From positions 1 through 54,389 of IMG/VR virus record IMGVR_UViG_3300021478_000036: 54,389 nt of DNA, one strand, 5' to 3'. Position 1 is the stretch's first letter, and each line of letters opens with the position of its first letter. A model generated the notes under the pieces. The model was not told where the DNA came from and did no database searches. It saw only the letters and a list, made by a program, of their open reading frames with translations. Below, one piece after another: positions 47,064-53,100 of the stretch. Source of the stretch: a virus. Made by a program: the position numbers and the translations under genes.

Positions 47064-47417
47064 TTACTTCAGAAATTTTAACAAACCTGCTGGAGGAAAG
47101 AAGGTTGCGGCAGCACCTATAATCATATCCTTGATATCAGTAGTGTTATAGTCCTCCGCTTTTATAGCCGGTAGCAGGTCAGATATAATTTTGGTGGCAC
47201 TCTCAAGCACTGCTTCAGGGTTAGCAATCTTCCCCTCTTGAACAAGCTTACCCGCTTCAGTCATTGCCGCATTACGTATCTCAGCCTCGTTACTATCACT
47301 TTCTTTTATCTCAAGATAAGTTCGTAGCCAATTAAACATATAGGCAACAAGCGCAGTCACTGCGGCACCAGCTGCCGATATACAAATAGATTGTATTTCT
47401 CCAAGGATACTTTCCAT
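47064..47417 (-). CDS. Holin-like membrane protein
   Basis: A 117-residue protein. The ATG at 47417 follows GGAAGAG; a longer frame begins inside the endolysin gene. One membrane helix at about 10-35 (ISAAGAAVTALVAYMFNWLR), then a long helical C-terminal domain with heptads. This is the shape of the LL-H type phage holins. It opens the inner membrane for the endolysin. Confidence 0.6.
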   Translation of the reverse strand: MESILGEIQSICISAAGAAVTALVAYMFNWLRTYLEIKESDSNEAEIRNAAMTEAGKLVQEGKIANPEAVLESATKIISDLLPAIKAEDYNTTDIKDMIIGAAATFFPPAGLLKFLK

Positions 47418-47418
47418 C

Positions 47419-48102
47419 TTACTCTTCCTTTGGCGGTTCCGGCATATGTGGGTGTTCAGGCAAACCGGGTAATGTCTCATCGACTAGAGGCGCTGCCACC
47501 GATACACCCGGAACTTGCTTGAGTGCGTTCTTAAACTTCCAGTAATAGCCTGCGATAGTCTGTGCCTTGTCAGTGCCATTCACAATGCGTCTAGCATTTA
47601 TTGGGTCTTCAATACCCTTAGATTTACTCAGATACTTGGGCAAACCTACACCAGTGAACCACCCATATACCATGCCATCATAGGATACAAGTGCTGATAT
47701 CTCAGGGTCAAGCATACCTGAAGCATCTGGATAGATTTTGCAGTCTTTATTATATCTATCCTTCACGTATTGTTGACCGTTCTTATAGTTCGTTTCCCAT
47801 GTAAGTTGTACATGGCCTCGCCCATAGTAGCATTGTCCATAGGGACCAGCAGGCTTACCATAACTCTTACCGGACCCGCGCCCATACTCTTCAATGGGTT
47901 GCATAGTGTATGCTGTTTCATGGTAGAACGTAGCCAGTGCATAAGCTAGCCACATAGTACCATCGTTGGGATTGTTAGCTTCAAAGCCCCACTCCCAAAC
48001 CTCAAGCAAATAGTTCATACCATCGACTTGAGATTGAGTAAGTGTGCCGTTGAATAAATCCTTGCGGACAGTATCGAAGAACCACTTACGATCATAGGGC
48101 AT
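47419..48102 (-). CDS. GH19-type endolysin
   Basis: A 227-residue protein. The ATG at 48102 follows AGGAGG. The glycoside hydrolase 19 motif FYHETAYTMQPIEEYG (with the catalytic Glu) then YYGRGHVQLTWETNY is clear. Such chitinase-like endolysins cut the glycan chain of the cell wall. No signal peptide is seen, so it needs a holin. Holin candidates follow. A strong hairpin with T-run lies upstream, between this gene and the proline-rich gene. Confidence 0.85.
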   Translation of the reverse strand: MPYDRKWFFDTVRKDLFNGTLTQSQVDGMNYLLEVWEWGFEANNPNDGTMWLAYALATFYHETAYTMQPIEEYGRGSGKSYGKPAGPYGQCYYGRGHVQLTWETNYKNGQQYVKDRYNKDCKIYPDASGMLDPEISALVSYDGMVYGWFTGVGLPKYLSKSKGIEDPINARRIVNGTDKAQTIAGYYWKFKNALKQVPGVSVAAPLVDETLPGLPEHPHMPEPPKEE

Positions 48103-48118
48103 CAAAACCTCCTGTAGT

Positions 48119-48140
48119 AAAACGGGGGGCTGACCCCCCG
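48119..48140 (-). terminator. Rho-independent terminator
   Basis: On the minus strand CGGGGGG/CCCCCCG (7 bp, 48123-48140) with a 4-base loop is followed by TTTTAC. It separates the endolysin from the gene upstream. Confidence 0.75.
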
Positions 48141-48141
48141 C

Positions 48142-48157
48142 TCACTATTTATAGTTA
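48142..48157. promoter_or_regulatory. Operator-like palindrome at a stop codon
   Basis: TCACTA-TTTA-TAGTTA. On the minus strand the first arm gives the TAA stop of the Gly/Pro-rich gene, and the terminator follows. Confidence 0.7.
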
Positions 48158-48673
48158 CTTCGGTACAGCGGTGCTCGCATCACTTACCGAAACTTTCCAT
48201 TCTTGCTTGGTGGGGTTCCATACCGCCGCAACATAACTGTTAACGATATCTTCAGGAGGCGGAGGTAACTCCTCACCAGCTGGTGGCTCCCACGGGTGAG
48301 TAGGAACAGGAGGTGGTTCTGGAAGACCCTGATCGGGATGAGCCGGAAGACCATGATCGGGATGACCGGGATGATAGATAGGTGGGGACACTCCTACATT
48401 ACCACCCGGTAAGCCTTGATCTGGACGAACAGGAGGTGTCCAAGAGCCCGGAGGACGATTACCGGGACGCTCTCCACCACCCCAACCATAACCCGGATCA
48501 ATAGGACGATCCCAAGAACCCGGAGGTCTGTTACCTACATGCGGGGGCCTACCACCCCAACCGGGAGGTAAGCCCTGATCTGGATGTTCACCACCATTAC
48601 CACCGGGAGGTAAACCCTGATCGGGATGGCGATCACCATAGTAGAGTTTCCCTACGAATACAACGTCTGTCAT
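48155..48673 (-). CDS. Gly/Pro-rich repeat protein
   Basis: A 172-residue protein with AGGAG seven bases before the ATG. It has about five copies of (H)PDQGLP or PDHGLP and two of NRPPGSW, separated by Gly-rich runs. The C-terminal 30 residues (YVAAVWNPTKQEWKVSVS) form a small ordered end. The repeated part should be flexible. A virion tether or envelope-binding part is possible; it sits between the endolysin and virion genes. Confidence 0.5.
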   Translation of the reverse strand: MTDVVFVGKLYYGDRHPDQGLPPGGNGGEHPDQGLPPGWGGRPPHVGNRPPGSWDRPIDPGYGWGGGERPGNRPPGSWTPPVRPDQGLPGGNVGVSPPIYHPGHPDHGLPAHPDQGLPEPPPVPTHPWEPPAGEELPPPPEDIVNSYVAAVWNPTKQEWKVSVSDASTAVPK

Positions 48674-48692
48674 ATACTTTCTCCTAGTTAAG

Positions 48693-48708
48693 TCACTATG
48701 ATTAGTGA
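48693..48708. promoter_or_regulatory. Operator-like palindrome, perfect arms
   Basis: TCACTA-TGAT-TAGTGA upstream of the Gly/Pro-rich gene. Confidence 0.75.
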
Positions 48709-48728
48709 CCGAGTTTACGCCGTAAACT

Positions 48729-49094
48729 TTACGCGGACGGATTGTTTCTACCAGTCCTTTCTCTTTCTGCTGCTGCCGCTGCCTTACCCGGCACTACACC
48801 ACCAGTTACCTTGGCGATTTCAGACTCAACAACTCTTCGGATGCTTTGGGCAATCTCGCCAATCATATTGCCACTGGCTTCATCCATCATAGCTTTGAGA
48901 GCAGGGTTATTTTCAACCTGCGTCCTAAACCTATCAGGTGCGCCTTTCATATTCGTAACGATCTCACCTGCCAATGCAGTGATAGCATCAGATGCCATAC
49001 CGCCGGGAGAACCAGTAGGTGCTGGTGCGGGTGCATCAGGTGCAGGAGCATCACGGGTAGTAGGAGGAGCAGGGTGTTGCGGTTGTGTTGCCAT
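48729..49094 (-). CDS. Small helical virion-region protein
   Basis: A 121-residue protein. The first 35 residues are Pro/Ala-rich, then two long helices (AITALAGEIVTNMKGA and IAQSIRRVVESEIAKVTG) and an Ala/Arg-rich end. GAGGAAA precedes the ATG. No family is recognised. Confidence 0.45.
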   Translation of the reverse strand: MATQPQHPAPPTTRDAPAPDAPAPAPTGSPGGMASDAITALAGEIVTNMKGAPDRFRTQVENNPALKAMMDEASGNMIGEIAQSIRRVVESEIAKVTGGVVPGKAAAAAERERTGRNNPSA

Positions 49095-49127
49095 TTGAGT
49101 TTCCTCGTTTAAGTGTTGATGTGATTT

Positions 49128-49484
49128 CTACCAACGTCGCCAACTTGATACGGCACCTCCCTTGTTATAGGCTGAAGCTTTAACCCTCCCAGTTATCTTG
49201 TTATCACTATCGCTAGTGACGTCAGGGTCTTTCGCTGCCGCTATACGACCCGCAATCTTAGGAGGGGAAGGGGTAGGGATATCGGCGGAAGCTACTGGTC
49301 CGCCGTCATCATACTTTTTTGTTTTCTTCACAGGTTGATACTCCTCTTTACCTTTAGCTGCTTCACGCTTTTCAGAGAGCATGATAGCAACAGCTTGTTT
49401 CCGTTTTGTGACAGGCGGTCCTTTTGCACTACCGGAGTGCAACTTTCCTTCTTTAAACTTATGCATCACCTCATCGTATGGCAT
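49128..49484 (-). CDS. DUF6496-like basic protein
   Basis: A 118-residue protein with AAGGA before the ATG. The start MPYDEVMHKFKEGKLHSGSA then K-R-K-Q-A-V-A-I-M-L-S-E-K-R is the mark of a small family of phage and bacterial proteins (DUF6496, from memory). The rest is Lys/Gly-rich and contains a palindrome (49204-49219). A nucleic-acid-binding or virion part is likely. The role is not known. Confidence 0.6.
   Translation of the reverse strand: MPYDEVMHKFKEGKLHSGSAKGPPVTKRKQAVAIMLSEKREAAKGKEEYQPVKKTKKYDDGGPVASADIPTPSPPKIAGRIAAAKDPDVTSDSDNKITGRVKASAYNKGGAVSSWRRW
49204..49219. promoter_or_regulatory. Operator-like palindrome, perfect arms
   Basis: TCACTA-TCGC-TAGTGA inside the DUF6496-like gene; the frame reads T-S-D-S-D. 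Confidence 0.75.
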
Positions 49485-49525
49485 ATTACATTTTCCTTCT
49501 GTATTACTCTATGCCATTATTCGTA

Positions 49526-49541
49526 TCATTATTTATAGTGA
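49526..49541. promoter_or_regulatory. Operator-like palindrome (one mismatch)
   Basis: TCATTA-TTTA-TAGTGA upstream of the DUF6496-like gene, in the gap that also holds the long hairpin. Confidence 0.6.
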
Positions 49542-49581
49542 CGCTTTCTGTCTAGGCAGTTTTTTAGAGTGACCCATTACG

Positions 49582-49653
49582 CATATGTCGTAGCGTCGAT
49601 CTGAGCAACGATCGTCGTAGCTAAGTACGACCAGCTCAACGCTACGACATATG
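49582..49653. repeat. Long imperfect hairpin with 15-bp perfect outer arms
   Basis: CATATGTCGTAGCGT (49582-49596) pairs perfectly with 49639-49653. Inside, TGAGC pairs with GCTCA and TCGTA with TACGA, so the whole 72 bases can fold into one long hairpin or cruciform. The gap 49542-49711 holds no gene. It is not followed by a U-run. It may be a small RNA, a binding site or a remnant of a mobile element. Confidence 0.6.
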
Positions 49654-49711
49654 TATAATCGCATAGTATTGTACAAGTTAAATTTGTGTAGGTCATAATT
49701 TCGCCACAATC

Positions 49712-49906
49712 TTATGTTACACTTAAAGAATGGGGTAATTGAGGATCGGAGCGCCGAACCCCCTTCCCCCCATACTGGAAGGCCGATAGGCTCAACAGGG
49801 ACCGGGGTAGGACAGACTTTATAGGGTTCCGGCTAGGGTAGTAGCCAAAATGAAAGAGGCCACTCAGCGAGCTTCCTAGGGGCCTTAGAAAAACACCAGT
49901 TGTCAT
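49712..49906 (-). CDS. Possible 64-residue protein with strong ribosome binding site
   Basis: AAGGAGATATACAG lies directly before the ATG. The sequence (MTTGVFLRPLGSSLSGLFHF) has many Ser, Leu, Arg and Pro, unlike normal phage proteins, and the DNA is GC-richer than the flanks. It could be a real small protein or a structured RNA after a strong leader. No family is recognised. Confidence 0.4.
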   Translation of the reverse strand: MTTGVFLRPLGSSLSGLFHFGYYPSRNPIKSVLPRSLLSLSAFQYGGKGVRRSDPQLPHSLSVT

Positions 49907-49955
49907 CTGTATATCTCCTTTCTGTTTTTCAGAAGTCGATTACCGGGCACTTATC

Positions 49956-49971
49956 TCACTATCCATAGTGA
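49956..49971. promoter_or_regulatory. Operator-like palindrome, perfect arms
   Basis: TCACTA-TCCA-TAGTGA, directly after the stop of the DUF3309-like gene. Confidence 0.75.
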
Positions 49972-50154
49972 TCAAAGTCTGTTCGTTAAGACTAGGATCA
50001 AGACTATAATCAGGATGACCCCGACTATTCCGATACCACCATTGCCGAAGCCATAGCCCGGTTGCCAAGGCGCACCAGTGTAGAAGTGTGGACCTACCCC
50101 ACCTACCAGAACTAGGATAAGTATGACCACCAAGATTAGACCGAGTGTACTCAT
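49972..50154 (-). CDS. DUF3309-like small membrane protein
   Basis: A 60-residue protein with GAGGAG six bases before the ATG. Two hydrophobic helices (LGLILVVILILVLVGG and GIVGVILIIVLILVL) flank a Trp/Tyr/Gly-rich turn. This matches the short membrane proteins called DUF3309, common in alphaproteobacteria. It is followed by a perfect palindrome. Its role is unknown. Confidence 0.6.
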   Translation of the reverse strand: MSTLGLILVVILILVLVGGVGPHFYTGAPWQPGYGFGNGGIGIVGVILIIVLILVLTNRL

Positions 50155-50164
50155 GTCATTCTCC

Positions 50165-50180
50165 TCACTATCAATAGTTA
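50165..50180. promoter_or_regulatory. Operator-like palindrome at a stop codon
   Basis: TCACTA-TCAA-TAGTTA. On the minus strand it gives the TAA stop of the giant virion gene and runs into GAGGAG of the DUF3309-like gene. Confidence 0.7.
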
Positions 50181-53100
50181 CAACCCGTAGTAGTTTTGCA
50201 ACTGTTGTATCCTCTCACGATTACGGTTGGTGAGTGTTTTTCCTAATCCTGATGGTGCTGTTGACCTTCGGATGGCTTTCGCTACATCCTGCGGAGTTAT
50301 ACGATCCTCTGGATGTTGCAGGTTGTATGCTGATACTTGTTGCATTGCTCTAAGTCTATCCGGTCCTGCATTAGATGTACCCACAGCATTGAGTAGTTGA
50401 GAGACTTCATCCCTTGAAGTCTTTTCTGCTCTTAGCTCTGCTGTACGTGCTTCTCTATATCGTTCCTGTCTTGCCGGTGTTAGACCAAGACCTTGCATGA
50501 TTGCCTCACCAGTACTATAAGGAGGCATACCCGGCACACCAGTCCCAGTTGGTTTCCCTTCTGTGTAGCCACTCCATGCTTTAGCCCAATCATTTATGAT
50601 CTTAAGAGGTACTAACTTAGCAATAGCGTCAGCATAGTTCCCCTGCCGTAGATCATTAATGCCATGAACTACATTTGATACTGTTTGACCGGGAGCACCA
50701 CCCACTAATCCCCACATCCATGCAGAGAAGTCAGGTAAGCTAGAACTCTGTGGCTCACCGAACACTAACAAACTTCCAAACCCTATACGATCGGCACCAA
50801 AGAAACTAAACGGACCTAATGAACCAAGTAAGCCATCCATAGCTAGATTAGCAAATCCTGATCCACCCAGCTCTGCAAACTTCTCTCTCATAGCATCCTG
50901 AGCATCCGACCAATTATAATTAGTAATATTAAGAGCACCAGCGAGAGCAAGGGCAATTCGCATAGGATCAGAAGGAAGGCCATTAACACCCGTAAGCGCC
51001 GCTGTAGTTCCAAAGAGATATGCAATTCGTTTCCATGCCTCTACTTTAGCTTCACGGGTTTCACCTTTGAATGCGTTATAAAAACTCCTACAAATATTCA
51101 TCATCATGTTCATGCCCCACCCTCTGAACTGCATTGTGGGGCGCATGTACCATTTAGACATAATAGGTGACATGTTAGCTCGAGACAATAAACCTTGAGA
51201 CTGACTTACCATATCAAACGATGAACGTGTAGCTTGTTCTATATTCTCTCCAGCCTCTCTAGCCCTAATATACGCCAAGGCATGTCCCCATACTCTATTG
51301 TATGCTTCTGTCGATCCCAACAGTTGCCTAGACATACGGTCTAGTTTACTTGACCATGCGTCTAGTTTACCACTGGACATATGATAGATCGAAGTATCAA
51401 ACCCTTGATCTGGATGTACACGTCCAGTTGCTATAGCTTTATCCATAAAGGCTTGAAGCTCTGCGCCGTACCTATGGCTCTTCAATGCATCCATTAAACC
51501 TTCTACATAGTTAAGCCCCTTACTATCTTTAGTGATCACATTCTTAGCTTCTATGACTGAACGCCAAGCGTTCTTAAAACCGGCACCAGAAAGTATTGAG
51601 TGCAGCCTAGCAGCTTCTCCCATAGTGCCTAGTCCACCATACTTAGCTGCTACCATGTCAGCGGTTATGATCTGATGTGTAGCATGTGTAATCACATGTC
51701 CAACAGATACCATGTGGTTTAGGAACGATATGGCTCCTGCTTTTCTTAGTACGGGTGCTACCTTCTTGCCGAGCTTACTATCCTCACCACCCACATAGCT
51801 AGGTGAGCCAAAGAAATTGTCACGGTCATGTAGCTCATCAAGTATAGCACTACGCTCAGTGTTGCCGCGTTCATATTCATTGTCTTTAGCATGTTGGATC
51901 ATTTCATTTTGTATATCGCCCATTTCCTTAGCGTACTTGTTACGAGATATTAAAGCGTTATGCATGTCAGCATATTTGTCATAGGTCTTAATGAAGTCTG
52001 AGTCCCAACCAGCTACCATCTTACGCGGTAGTAATGTCTTAGCAATACGATTGCCTTCCATTGAACCAATGGCGGTATCAGTCAGTAATTGTTTAACCGA
52101 CTTCTTTTGATCTTCGGTATAGTCGGTTCGTCTATCTATGGAGTTTATTAGCTTCTTAAACAATGGGGAAGCTACTTCCATCTGGGAATACCAACCAGTT
52201 TGTTTCAGTGCCGGTTCAGCTATCTTAGCGAACGCACCAGTTGCTTTCAATTCCTCAAAGCGTTTCTTAGCTGACGATAGATTGTCATGTCCAGAATAAT
52301 ACTTATCATTAACCTCCACACGCCAAGCTCGGTTGTCTTTAGCAAAGCCCATAGACCCATCAGGGTTCTGCCAATTCTCTGCCTTAGAAGTTACTTCACC
52401 TTTGTCATTGTAGTGTACAACATATGGACGAGAGTTGGGTGGTTGTTTACTTAGAAACTCTCTCATCGCTTCAGGAGTTTTAAACTCATATGTGTTGTCG
52501 TTTATTTGCTTGCCATTTGTTGGTGGGGTTATTTTATAACGTGCATTGATAAGCCAATCACCAGCATGATCTAATGGCACATACGGTCCCTTCGGCACCG
52601 AGAGTGCATGTATATCATCTGTAGTGTCGATGCCTCTGTTAGCTAGCCATTCCGTATCGTTCTCTGTTAGGTCATCATCTAGTATTCGTTGCCGTAGTCC
52701 AGCTTTATTTTTATCCCAATCCGTCTCGAATTTATTATGGTACTTGGCGTATTCTACTGCATCCACTGATTTTGGATTGGTTGGATCGAGCTTCGGCTCT
52801 GCTATGAATTTTCTTCCCTCACTATCTATAGTATGTAGCAAGGCATCCACGGCTATCTCTGCGCGCTCCCTACCCTTGGCAGCATAGTCATCTACTAACT
52901 TACCAAACCATTCCTTTGCTTTCGGATGTAGAGCGTTGAAGGCGCTAAGTAATTCACCACTCTTATCCATTGCTTGTTGGTGCTTATAGAATAGATTGGG
53001 GTCTTCCTCCCCCTTCGCTCTTGCTGCTGCAAGGCGGTCTGCTGCCGTCTTTAACCAACCGTTCATCCCCTCTCCTATAGGAGAGCGTGGATCGAACCGA

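Noticed and set aside
2054-52834. CACTATAG inside some palindromes, as in T7 promoters
   Set aside because: The sites are symmetric, most lack the rest of a T7 promoter, and no T7-type RNA polymerase gene is seen in the window.
2054-52834. Palindromes as N4-type virion polymerase hairpin promoters
   Set aside because: N4 hairpins have short GC-rich stems with 3-base loops, only a few per genome, on early genes. These are numerous and inside genes, and no polymerase motif is seen in the giant protein part visible.
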